Source: Alphaproteobacteria bacterium
Lineage (GTDB): Bacteria; Pseudomonadota; Alphaproteobacteria; Rhizobiales; Rhizobiaceae
Length of the DNA stretch: 64,000 bases
Direction: 5' to 3'
Assembly (NCBI GenBank): GCA_016861165.1
Contig: BOKV01000005.1
Location: 62,001 to 126,000, forward strand
Under the pieces are notes generated by a model that was not told where the DNA came from, did not search any database, and worked only from the letters and a program-made list of their open reading frames with translations. Shown piece after piece: positions 52,628 through 63,058 of this stretch (position 1 is its first letter; each line of letters begins with the position of its first letter). Made by a program: the position numbers and the translations under genes.

Positions 52628-53218
52628 TCACACCGCGTAGCGGGCAAGGTCCCAGCCGGTGCCGCTCGCCCGGTCGGCGAGATAGCGCCGCTCGACCAGC
52701 CGCCAGCCGGTGGCGGCGAGCTGCGCCCACAGCCGCTGCGACGCCGCCGTCCAGTTCGGCTTGTCGGCCCGGCCACCGACGCAGGAGACGATGATCTCGG
52801 CGACGCCGCCGGCCGCGACGACGCGCTGAAGCTGCGCCACGCCTTGCGTGTCATAATAGAGCACCTCGCTCGCCACGATGACGCGGCGCCCTTCCGGCGC
52901 CGGCCCGCCGTCCCAGCGCGCCAGCGCCCGCCTCACCCGCGTCACGGGGATGGCCGAAGCGGGCAGGCGCGACAGCGCCACCGCCGAGATGTCGACGCCG
53001 ACATAGCGGCTGATGGCGAGCCCGGCCAGCCGCTCCAGCAGCAGACCCTCGCCGCAGCCGATGTCGACCACCTCGCACGGGCCGTTCTCGGCGATCGAGC
53101 GGGCGACCATCGCCGCGATTTCCGCGAGCCGCGCCGTCTCGGCCGGCTTGTGCAGATAGGCATATTTGCCGGCGCCGAATTCCCGGTCCCAGCGCGCCGC
53201 GCTCCTGCCTTGTGTCAT
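52628..53218 (-). CDS. Class I SAM-dependent methyltransferase
   Basis: A 196-residue protein with the SAM-binding motif VVDIGCGEGLLLERLAG at about residues 50-66, the acidic VGVDISAVAL strand and a later SEVLYYDTQGVAQLQRVV region. The substrate is unknown. The ATG at 53218 is chosen because GGAGG lies close upstream; the longer frame adds an unlikely Arg/Ala-rich stretch. It is divergent from prmA, which methylates ribosomal protein L11, across 113 bases. Confidence 0.85.
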   Translation of the reverse strand: MTQGRSAARWDREFGAGKYAYLHKPAETARLAEIAAMVARSIAENGPCEVVDIGCGEGLLLERLAGLAISRYVGVDISAVALSRLPASAIPVTRVRRALARWDGGPAPEGRRVIVASEVLYYDTQGVAQLQRVVAAGGVAEIIVSCVGGRADKPNWTAASQRLWAQLAATGWRLVERRYLADRASGTGWDLARYAV

Positions 53219-53331
53219 TGCCGCCTCCGCCGCCGCTCGCCGCCACACGATGACCACAGCCTTGCCGCGCGGGCAAGGGGCTTGCCCGCCGGCCCGCCGG
53301 GCGCTACCGCCCGCAATGGAGAGATTGCCCC

Positions 53332-54258
53332 GTGACCCAGATACGCCTGTTCCGTGCCGCGCCGCGCGCCGCCGCCCTCGCCGCCCATGCTGCCCTCGAA
53401 GCCGCCTTCGAGGAGGACGGCCTGCCGGTCGCCGCCTTCGAAGTCGACGGCGCCGGCGACTGCTGGGCCGTCAGCGTCTACGTGTCCGGCGCGCGCGAGG
53501 CCGAGATCGCCGAGCGCATGGCAGCGGCGCTGGAGCGGGTCGGGCTGGGCACGCAGATCGGACGGGAGGCACTGGGCGAAACCGATTGGGTGGCGGCCAC
53601 GCTGCGCGAACTGGCGCCGGTGCGCGCCGGCCGTTTCGTCGTCCATGGCAGCCACGACCGCGCCGCGCCGCGTGCCTGCGAGCGGGCGATCGAGATCGAC
53701 GCCGCGCTCGCCTTCGGCACCGGCCATCACGGCACCACCGCCGGCTGCCTCGACATGCTGGACGCGCTCTTCAAGCAGCGGCGGTTCGCGCGGGCCCTCG
53801 ACATCGGCACCGGCACCGGCGTGCTCGCCATCGCGGCTGCCAGGGCGACGCCGGCCCGCGTCGTCGCCAGCGATATCGATCCGGTAGCGACGGCGACCGC
53901 CCGCGCCAATTGCCGGCTGAACGGCGTCGCCAGCCGCGTCGCCTGCCTCACCGCCGCCGGGCTCCGCCACCCGGCGATCGCCCGCGCCGGCCCGTTCGAC
54001 CTGGTGATGGCCAACATCCTCGCTCGCCCGCTCGAAGCGATGGCGCGCGATCTCGCCCGCGCCTGCGCGCCCGGCGCCACCCTCATCCTGTCGGGATTGC
54101 TCGCCCACCAGCGTGCCCGCATCGTCGCCGCCTATCGGGCGCAGGGGCTTGTCTTCGTCCGCGCCCATCTGCGCGACGGCTGGCTGACGCTGGTCATGCG
54201 CCGGCGGTTGCCGGCTCAGGCGGCGTCGACCCGGCCGCGCCGGCGCCGCGCGGCATAG
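53332..54258 (+). CDS. prmA: Ribosomal protein L11 methyltransferase
   Basis: A 308-residue PrmA, which trimethylates several lysine or N-terminal amines of ribosomal protein L11. The family's FGTGHHGTTAGCL block (F-G-T-G-x-H motif; residues about 131-143) precedes the SAM motif ALDIGTGTGVLAIAAA, and VMANILARPL is the substrate-binding motif. The N-terminal L11-binding part is shorter than in Escherichia coli, as in other Alphaproteobacteria. It starts with GTG, with GGAGAG upstream. Its last 43 bases overlap the stop end of the oppositely oriented HAD phosphatase gene. Confidence 0.93.
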   Translation: MTQIRLFRAAPRAAALAAHAALEAAFEEDGLPVAAFEVDGAGDCWAVSVYVSGAREAEIAERMAAALERVGLGTQIGREALGETDWVAATLRELAPVRAGRFVVHGSHDRAAPRACERAIEIDAALAFGTGHHGTTAGCLDMLDALFKQRRFARALDIGTGTGVLAIAAARATPARVVASDIDPVATATARANCRLNGVASRVACLTAAGLRHPAIARAGPFDLVMANILARPLEAMARDLARACAPGATLILSGLLAHQRARIVAAYRAQGLVFVRAHLRDGWLTLVMRRRLPAQAASTRPRRRRAA

Positions 54259-54974
54259 TCGCGTTCGAGGATGGCCAGCGTCTCGCGCCAGTCGGTGACG
54301 GCATGGACGCGGTGATGCGGCCCGTCGGCGGCGAGCGCCTCGGCCAGCGGCCGGTCGTTGCCGGCCGCCTGCAGGTTGTCGGCGAAGAAGTGCACCGCCG
54401 GGTCGCCGTGGCGCGCCTTGATCTCGGCCAGCACGCGGCTCTTGTTCCAGCCGCGCGGCGAGATGTCGATCGAGATCTGGCCGCCGCGGCGCGCCTCGTA
54501 GTCTGGGAACTGCCGCTCGATCGCCGCGATCAGGCGGTGGCGCTCGCCGGTGGCGCTGTCGTGGCGTTGATAGTCGGCGCGCTGGGCGGCGTCGGCGTTG
54601 CGGCCGACCACGGAGACGTTGAGCGTGCCGGCCCGCTCCTCGACATGGCGGCCGGTGCGCACGCCATAGGGGCTTTGCGCCATCAGCGCCTGGACCGCCT
54701 CGATCATCGCGTCGGGGAAGCGGTGACGCATCGAGAACACCGCCCGGCCGCCGCGCCACAATTCGTTGCCGACGCAGGTGAAGGTGCCGGCCGCCGCCAC
54801 CAGCACTTGCGTCGGGATCTGTTCGACCACCTTGGCGTAGTCGCTGCCGGTGACCAGATAGCCGGCATGGCGCGCCAGCACGTCGGCCAGTACAAGCGCC
54901 AGCGCCGGCTCCATCGGCCGGCGCGACGCCGTCAGCGTTCCATCGATGTCGAAGACCAGAACCGTCCGCCGCAT
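54216..54974 (-). CDS. HAD-IIB phosphatase of the eukaryotic phosphomannomutase type
   Basis: A 252-residue protein with the HAD nucleophile motif FDIDGTLT (D9, D11), a later GWNKSRVL with the HAD Lys and FFADNLQAAGNDRPL with Asp ligands. It shares the cap signatures of eukaryotic PMM1/2: RTGRHVEERAGTLNVSVVGR (PMM's E-x-R-x-G-x-L-N-V-S) and GGQISIDISPRGW. PMM2 interconverts mannose 6- and 1-phosphates, so the enzyme may be a sugar phosphomutase or phosphatase; bacteria usually use the unrelated ManB. The ATG at 54974 fits the motif position. It overlaps prmA by 43 bases tail to tail. Confidence 0.84.
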   Translation of the reverse strand: MRRTVLVFDIDGTLTASRRPMEPALALVLADVLARHAGYLVTGSDYAKVVEQIPTQVLVAAAGTFTCVGNELWRGGRAVFSMRHRFPDAMIEAVQALMAQSPYGVRTGRHVEERAGTLNVSVVGRNADAAQRADYQRHDSATGERHRLIAAIERQFPDYEARRGGQISIDISPRGWNKSRVLAEIKARHGDPAVHFFADNLQAAGNDRPLAEALAADGPHHRVHAVTDWRETLAILERDYAARRRRGRVDAA

Positions 54975-55144
54975 TGCCCGCCAGCCGCCTTTCACTTGCC
55001 GCCGGCGACCATAGCCGATCGCGGTAAAGAAGGTTTTGAATTTCTGTTGCAGGCCGCAACAGCGCGGCCGGACGGCCCGCCACGGGCGCGAGGGCGGCGC
55101 CGGGCTGCGGCGCCGCCCCGCGCATCGATCACCGGAAAGCACCC

Positions 55145-55330
55145 TCACATCGGGAAGATGGCGCCCTGGCGCTCCAGTTCCTGGCGGCTGAAGCCGGCGC
55201 GCGCCAGCGTCTCGTCATCGAACTGCAGCAGCGCCGCGTTGACGTAGCGCCGGGCCTGGCGTTCGCGTGCCTTGACCATGCGGTCGAAGCCCGAGCGGGT
55301 GGCACGGCGGATTCCAGCAAAGAAAGACAT
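55145..55330 (-). CDS. DUF1127 small protein
   Basis: A 61-residue DUF1127 (YjiS-like) protein: a basic amphipathic start (MSFFAGIRRATRSGFDRMVKARERQARRYV) and the family's C-terminal turn, ALLQFDDETLARAGFSRQEL. Small Arg-rich members bind RNA or influence phosphate and carbon metabolism in other Alphaproteobacteria; here function is unassigned. AAGGAG precedes the ATG at a good distance. A promoter candidate on the minus strand (TTGTCG-17-TACCTT near 55380-55410) fits its position. Confidence 0.85.
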   Translation of the reverse strand: MSFFAGIRRATRSGFDRMVKARERQARRYVNAALLQFDDETLARAGFSRQELERQGAIFPM

Positions 55331-55588
55331 CGGGTTGCTCCTTTCACTGAAGCCACTGTCTTTCCTCCCTGCGGCAAAGGTATGCTGCGGCGCACAACGC
55401 GACAACCACCAGGCTTGCATGATGCCGTTGCACCGCCTGCATGGCGCGATGATGAATTGTGCATCAGCTATTCTACTACTGCATGCCTACCTCGCGTTGC
55501 GCGCATGGCGGCGGCGCGGTTCGGAGCCGTTCCCTCCCATGCCCGCCCGCGTTATAGGAGTGGCATCCGTCGCCGGAGACCGCCCGCC
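55331..55588. promoter_or_regulatory. Divergent promoter region between DUF1127 and aminopeptidase P
   Basis: Beside the weak -35/-10 pair for the DUF1127 gene noted above, a plus-strand AT-richer patch near 55455-55490 (TTGTGCATCAGCTATTCTAC) may serve the peptidase. Nothing else stands out. Confidence 0.3.
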
Positions 55589-57424
55589 ATGTTCCAGACT
55601 TTCGACGAGCGATCCTCGCCCGCCGCCGCGGCCGCCCGCATCGGCCGCCTGCGCGAGGAGATGCGTCGCGAGGGCCTCGACGCCTTTCTCGTGCCCCATG
55701 CCGACGAACATCAGAGCGAATATCCGCCGGCCGATGCCGAGCGTCTGGCGTGGCTGACCGGCTTCACCGGTTCGGCCGGCTTCTGCATCGTGACGCCCGA
55801 CCGGGCGGTTCTGTTCGTCGACGGCCGCTACACGCTGCAGGCACGCGCCCAGACCGACCCCGGCCTCATCGAGATCGACAATTTGATCGACCATCCGCCC
55901 TCCGCCTGGCTGGAGGCCAATGCGACAGCCGGCATGAAGGTCGGCTTCGACCCATGGCTCGTCACCATCGAGCAGAAGAAGCGCTTCACCAGGGCGCTGG
56001 CGAAGAGGGATGCCGCGCTGGTGCCGGCCGCCAACCTCATCGACCGCATCTGGACCGACCGGCCCGCCCGCCCGAGTGGCCGCGTCAGCCTGCATCCGAT
56101 CGAGTTCGCCGGCCGGCCTGCGCCGGAAAAGCTCGACGAACTGTCGCGGGCCGTGGCCGAGGCCGGCGCCGACCATTGCGTGCTGACCGATCCCGCCTCG
56201 GTGGCCTGGGCATTCAACATCCGCGGCGACGACGTCCGCCACATCCCGGTGGCGCTCGCCTTCGCGCTCATTTCCGCAGAGGGCCAGCCGGTGCTGTTCA
56301 TCGATGCCGCCAAGCCGGACGATGCGGCACGGGCCGCGCTCGGCGCCATCTGCCGCCTCGCCGATCCCGCGACATTGCTGGGTGAGATCGCCGGCATTGC
56401 CCATGGCCGAAAATTCCTGTGCGACCGCGCGCTCGTTGCCAGCGCCATCGAGCGGTGCATCGCCGACCATGGCGGCATCGTGGTCGCCGGCGACGATCCG
56501 GTGGCGATGCGCCGCGCCGTCAAGAACGAGGCCGAGATCGTCGGCATGCGCGCCGCCCACTTGCGCGACGGCGTCGCCGTCAGCCGCTTCCTCGCCTGGC
56601 TCGACCGCCAGCCTCCCGGCATTCTCGACGAGATCGGCGCCGCCGTCCGGCTGGAGGCGATCCGGGCCGAGACGGCCGCGCAGATGAACAGCGAGCTGAA
56701 GGACCTGTCTTTCGACACCATTTCGGCCGCAGGCGCCCATGGCGCCATCGTCCACTACCGCGTGACGACGGCGACCAACGCGCCGCTGGCGGCCGACACG
56801 CTCTACCTGGTCGATTCGGGTGCGCAGTTCGTCGACGGGACCACCGACATCACCCGCACCGTCGCGATCGGCCGGCCGCCGGCGGGCGCCCGCGAGGACT
56901 TCACCCTGGTGCTGAAGGGCCACATCGCCATCGCCAACGCCCGCTTTCCGCAGGGCACCCGCGGCATCGACATCGACGCCTTCGCCCGGCGCCCGCTGTG
57001 GGACCGCGGCAGGGACTATGCCCACGGCACCGGCCACGGCATCGGCGCCTATCTGTCGGTGCATGAGGGCCCGGCCTCGATTTCGCGGCGCGGCCTGGTG
57101 GCACTCAAGGCCGGCATGATCCTGTCGAACGAACCCGGCTTCTACCGCGAGGGCGCCTACGGCATCCGCATCGAGAATCTCGTGCTCGTGCGCGATTGCG
57201 CCGATTTCGAGCGCTTCCTCGAGTTCGAGACGCTGACGCTGGCGCCGATCGACCGCCGCCTGATCGACGCGGGCCTGCTGTCGCCGGACGAGGTCGCCTG
57301 GCTCGATGCCTACCACGCCCGCGTTCGCACGGCGCTGTCGGCCCATCTCGACGAAAACGACCGCGCCTGGCTGGCGGCGGCCTGCGCGCCGCTGGCGGCC
57401 GGCTTCACAATCCGAGCGCCCTGA
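55589..57424 (+). CDS. pepP: Xaa-Pro aminopeptidase (M24B, three-domain type)
   Basis: A 611-residue metallopeptidase that cuts the N-terminal residue before proline. The length matches the eukaryote-like three-domain APP1 form. Metal ligands are visible in LYLVDSGAQFVDGTTDITRTV (two Asp), GTGHGIGAYLSVHEGP (His), LSNEPGFY (Glu) and IRIENLV (Glu). The start at 55589 has GGAGA upstream and gives the conserved MFQTFDERS...ARIGRLREEM opening. Its last 20 bases overlap the azlD end on the other strand. Confidence 0.93.
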   Translation: MFQTFDERSSPAAAAARIGRLREEMRREGLDAFLVPHADEHQSEYPPADAERLAWLTGFTGSAGFCIVTPDRAVLFVDGRYTLQARAQTDPGLIEIDNLIDHPPSAWLEANATAGMKVGFDPWLVTIEQKKRFTRALAKRDAALVPAANLIDRIWTDRPARPSGRVSLHPIEFAGRPAPEKLDELSRAVAEAGADHCVLTDPASVAWAFNIRGDDVRHIPVALAFALISAEGQPVLFIDAAKPDDAARAALGAICRLADPATLLGEIAGIAHGRKFLCDRALVASAIERCIADHGGIVVAGDDPVAMRRAVKNEAEIVGMRAAHLRDGVAVSRFLAWLDRQPPGILDEIGAAVRLEAIRAETAAQMNSELKDLSFDTISAAGAHGAIVHYRVTTATNAPLAADTLYLVDSGAQFVDGTTDITRTVAIGRPPAGAREDFTLVLKGHIAIANARFPQGTRGIDIDAFARRPLWDRGRDYAHGTGHGIGAYLSVHEGPASISRRGLVALKAGMILSNEPGFYREGAYGIRIENLVLVRDCADFERFLEFETLTLAPIDRRLIDAGLLSPDEVAWLDAYHARVRTALSAHLDENDRAWLAAACAPLAAGFTIRAP

Positions 57425-57707
57425 GGCCGATGATCGTGGCCGCGCCGGCGAGGAACAGGCCGAGCATGCCGAAGCGCAGCGCCGCAACGGCCGTGACGGC
57501 CAGCGCCGCCACCTCGGCCACCCCGCCGTTGAACAGTTGCGGCGCCACCAGCGTGGCCAGCACCGCCGCCGGCACCGCGTCGAGCCCGGCCTCCACGCGC
57601 GGCGGGATGGAGCGAAAACGCGACAGCACGAGATGGCCGCCGATGCGGGTGAGATAGGTGGCGACCGCCCCGCCCAGGATAACCAGCGCCTGCTCGCTGA
57701 GCATCAT
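57405..57707 (-). CDS. azlD: AzlD-family subunit of a branched-chain amino acid exporter
   Basis: A 100-residue membrane protein with four hydrophobic stretches. The AzlD pattern shows in LVILGGAVATYLTRIGGHLVLSRFRSIPPRVEAGLDAVPAAVLATLVAPQL. With AzlC it exports branched-chain amino acids or toxic analogues. The start is the first of two tandem ATG codons and overlaps the azlC stop by four bases. The downstream end overlaps the aminopeptidase stop by 20 bases, on the other strand. Confidence 0.9.
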   Translation of the reverse strand: MMLSEQALVILGGAVATYLTRIGGHLVLSRFRSIPPRVEAGLDAVPAAVLATLVAPQLFNGGVAEVAALAVTAVAALRFGMLGLFLAGAATIIGLRALGL

Positions 57708-58414
57708 CGGCTCGCCCCTTCCGCCGCCGCCCCGCTTCCGGCACGCGGCGGCAGCACTACCGCCAGCAGGATGCCGGCGATGGCGCCGAGCGACACGTGC
57801 CAGGGCGAGCCGACAAGGTGCCAGGCAACCACCGAGGCCGCGCCGCTGGCGACGATGACCGGCAGCCACAACGGCCGCTTGCGGAAGCTCATGACCAGGC
57901 CGAGGAAATAGATCGGCAGCAGGAAGTCGAGGCCGAAGGCATGCGGGTCGGGGATCAGCCGGCCGAACAGCGCGCCGAGCCAGCACAGGCCGATCCAGCA
58001 CAGATAGTTGGTGAGCCCCAGTCCCATGTACCAGCGCAGCGTCAGCGCCTTGCCGGCGCCGACATGCTTTTCGGATTCGGCGAACTGCGGATCGGTCAGG
58101 AAGAAGAAGGCGAGCGCCTTCTGCCCGGCGGAGAACCGACGCATGCGCCGGCCGATCGCCGCCGAATAGAGCACATGGCGGAAGTTGACCGCGAAGATCG
58201 ACAGCACGATCAGCCACGGCGCCACCTTCTGGCCGTAGAGCTCGATGCCGACCATCTGGCTGGCTCCGGCGAAAATCGTGGCCGACGCGAGCACCACGTC
58301 GAAGCTGGTCAGGCCGTTGTCGACGCCGAGTGCCCCGAACAGCAGTCCGAAGGGAATGAACGATATGACGATCGGCAGCGCCGTGCGCGCACCGTCGCGG
58401 AATTCGGAATCCAT
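57704..58414 (-). CDS. azlC: AzlC-family branched-chain amino acid exporter, large subunit
   Basis: A 236-residue membrane protein with about seven hydrophobic segments, opening ARTALPIVISFIPFGLLFGALGV and FDVVLASATIFAGASQMVGIELY, as in AzlC/YgaZ. It makes a two-subunit exporter with AzlD; in other bacteria this removes excess valine or leucine, so it complements the ilv operon of the window functionally, though it lies 44 kb away. It precedes azlD with a 4-base overlap. Confidence 0.92.
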   Translation of the reverse strand: MDSEFRDGARTALPIVISFIPFGLLFGALGVDNGLTSFDVVLASATIFAGASQMVGIELYGQKVAPWLIVLSIFAVNFRHVLYSAAIGRRMRRFSAGQKALAFFFLTDPQFAESEKHVGAGKALTLRWYMGLGLTNYLCWIGLCWLGALFGRLIPDPHAFGLDFLLPIYFLGLVMSFRKRPLWLPVIVASGAASVVAWHLVGSPWHVSLGAIAGILLAVVLPPRAGSGAAAEGASR

Positions 58415-58527
58415 GCGCGGCCGTCCCGGGAGGAGAGCATTTTCTAGGGCGGTCCGCGGCGCCTGTCAGCCCAATTTTTCTGAACGACCCGCTTACGCCG
58501 GTTGAGGCACCGCGCTCCTCGTCCGCT

Positions 58528-58974
58528 TCACATCCGCTCGCCCGGCAGGCGGCTCGCCTGTCTTGCCCAGTCGGTGAACCGCGCCTCGTCGAGTTCGCCC
58601 TCGTGGATGTCGAGATAGCGCACTTCCCGGTGCTTCGACTTGCCCGGCGGCACGGGATCGAGCGAAGTGCCGCGGAAGAACGTCACCTTCACGTAGTTCG
58701 TGAAGCAGTGGAAGCTCAGGAACCATGCGCCCTCCTCGACACCGTAGAAGGGCGAGTTCCACTTGACTGCCTTCTTCACGCCGGGAACGGTCTGCCCGAT
58801 CAGCGCGTCGAGGCGGCGCCCGACCTCGCGCTTCCAGCCCGGCATCGCCGCGATGTAGGCCTGCACGGGGGCCTCGCCATGGCCTTTCGCTATCTGCGGG
58901 TTACCGCCCGACAGCAGCACCGGCCGGCGGGGTTCGGCCCCGGTCTCTCCGGATTTCGCTGGCTTTGCCGCCAT
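58528..58974 (-). CDS. DUF1801-domain protein
   Basis: A 148-residue protein of the DUF1801 (YdhG-like) family. The core GWKREVGRRLDALIGQTVPGVKKAVKWNSPFYGVEEGAWFLSFHCFTNYVKVTFFRGTSL includes the conserved Lys-Trp and Phe-Tyr residues. No catalytic role is known. The first 30 residues (AAKPAKSGETGAEPRRP) are low-complexity. The ATG at 58974 has GGGAG upstream, unlike the GTG three codons before. It is in the same direction as azlC and ligA. Confidence 0.85.
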   Translation of the reverse strand: MAAKPAKSGETGAEPRRPVLLSGGNPQIAKGHGEAPVQAYIAAMPGWKREVGRRLDALIGQTVPGVKKAVKWNSPFYGVEEGAWFLSFHCFTNYVKVTFFRGTSLDPVPPGKSKHREVRYLDIHEGELDEARFTDWARQASRLPGERM

Positions 58975-59007
58975 GCCGTCCACTCCCTTCGTCTGTCCGA
59001 CCCGATG

Positions 59008-61807
<2,800 letters not shown>

Positions 61808-61924
61808 CCTGCCCTCGACGGAGGTCATGCGCAAAGGTTCGTCCCGAGGGCACAATAGTCAACGGCGGCGCCGAGGCAAACCCCCCGCGCCGCCGGTCTT
61901 TCGCTGGTCTGGCGCGGCCGCCGC

Positions 61925-62524
61925 TCAGGCCGCCTGGTCGGCCGCCCCGTCGCGCTCGCGCGCCGCGCCGAGCGCCCTGACCCACCAGCCGAACTGGGCC
62001 AGCATGTCGTCGGCGCTCCGGTTGAGGTGGTCGAGTTCGGCGAGGCCCTTGTCGCCCTGCATGACGGCCAGGAAGTCCGGCATCAGGATATGGACGCCGG
62101 CTCTGATCGGCGACATCTGCAATTCGATCGAATGCAGCCGCAACTGCTCGACGGCGCGCGCGCCGCCGACGCCGCCATAGCCGACGAACGCCACCGGCTT
62201 GCGGTTCCATTCGCGGTAGGCGTAGTCGAGCGCGTTCTTCAGCGCCGCCGTCGGCCCGCGATTGTATTCCGCCGCCACGATGATGAAGCCGTCGAGGCTG
62301 TCGATCTTCTGCTGCCAGCGCTTCGCCACGGCGTTCTCCGACGGTCCCCAGGCCGGCGACGCCCTCTCCTCGAAGAACGGCAGCGGGTAGTCGCGCAGGT
62401 CGAGCAGTTCGATGTCGAATTCGCCCCTGGCCTTCGCCCGCGCGCTGATCCACTCGGCCGGCTTGTCGGCGAAGCGGCCCGGCCGGGTCGAGCCGATGAT
62501 GATCCCGATTCTTGGCTTGGCCAT
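61925..62524 (-). CDS. NADPH-dependent FMN reductase
   Basis: A 199-residue flavodoxin-fold reductase. The start at 62524 gives MAKPRIGIIIGSTRPGRFADKPAEW (flavin phosphate loop GSTRPGR at residues 11-17), with VAAEYNRGPTAALKNALDY as the second flavin-binding block (S/T-N-Y-Y-type replaced by AEYNRG) and GYGGVGGARAVEQLR as a third. The family (azoreductase/chromate reductase-like) reduces quinones or metals with NADPH. It is divergent from an HxlR regulator with 85 bases between, across a repeat operator, so it is probably redox-inducible. Confidence 0.9.
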   Translation of the reverse strand: MAKPRIGIIIGSTRPGRFADKPAEWISARAKARGEFDIELLDLRDYPLPFFEERASPAWGPSENAVAKRWQQKIDSLDGFIIVAAEYNRGPTAALKNALDYAYREWNRKPVAFVGYGGVGGARAVEQLRLHSIELQMSPIRAGVHILMPDFLAVMQGDKGLAELDHLNRSADDMLAQFGWWVRALGAARERDGAADQAA

Positions 62525-62546
62525 TGTCAGTCCCTTTTTTCGCTCT

Positions 62547-62581
62547 GGTATGGATTGGATACCGGCGCTATATTGGATACC
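62547..62581. promoter_or_regulatory. Candidate HxlR operator with direct and inverted repeats
   Basis: ATTGGATACC occurs twice, at 62554-62563 and 62572-62581, as an 18-base direct repeat. The first copy also forms an inverted repeat with GGTAT at 62547-62551 (GGTAT-7-ATACC). The site lies between the reductase and regulator starts. Confidence 0.6.
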
Positions 62582-62609
62582 TAAGAGACAGGCGCAAGAA
62601 GGCACTTCG

Positions 62610-63017
62610 TTGACAGTCAGTCACCATGACGAGACCGGCCAGGCGGCGGCGGATCGCGGTTGGCAACATGCCGGCGATTGCCGTGCCATCAGCGAGGTGC
62701 TGTCGCGCATCGGCGACAAGTGGACGGTGCTGGTCGTCGAGCTGCTCGATGGCGGCCCGATGCGGTTCAACGAGCTGCGCCGGCGCATCGGCAACATTTC
62801 GCAGAAGATGTTGACGACGACGCTGCGCAATCTGGAGCGCGACGGCTTCGTCACCCGCACCGTCTTTCCGACGATCCCGCCGCGCGTCGACTATGAACTG
62901 ACCGGGCTCGGCCGCGAATTGCGGGTGCCGGTCAAGGCGCTCGGCCACTGGGCGCGCGCCAACATCGACCGCATCCAGGAGGCCCGCGAGCGCTTCGACG
63001 GCACCCGCCAGGGCTGA
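62610..63017 (+). CDS. HxlR-family transcriptional regulator
   Basis: A 135-residue winged-helix regulator. Cysteine 24 (AGDCRAISEV) precedes the DNA-binding core (IGDKWTVLVVELLDGGPMRFNELRRRIGNISQKMLTTTLRNLERDGFV), matching the redox-sensing position. The TTG start at 62610 follows AAGAAGG; no ATG or GTG fits, and the frame is open further upstream through the operator. It is divergent from the FMN reductase and is the second HxlR/reductase pair of the window. Its last codons reach near the recN end. Confidence 0.88.
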   Translation: MTVSHHDETGQAAADRGWQHAGDCRAISEVLSRIGDKWTVLVVELLDGGPMRFNELRRRIGNISQKMLTTTLRNLERDGFVTRTVFPTIPPRVDYELTGLGRELRVPVKALGHWARANIDRIQEARERFDGTRQG

Positions 63018-63058
63018 CACCGAGACTTCGTCCCGCCGGGCGGCGACGCGGACGGGCG

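Noticed and set aside
63018..63058. An intrinsic terminator between the second HxlR gene and recN
   Set aside because: CCCGCCGGGCGG can fold weakly, but there is no U tract and the stem is short.
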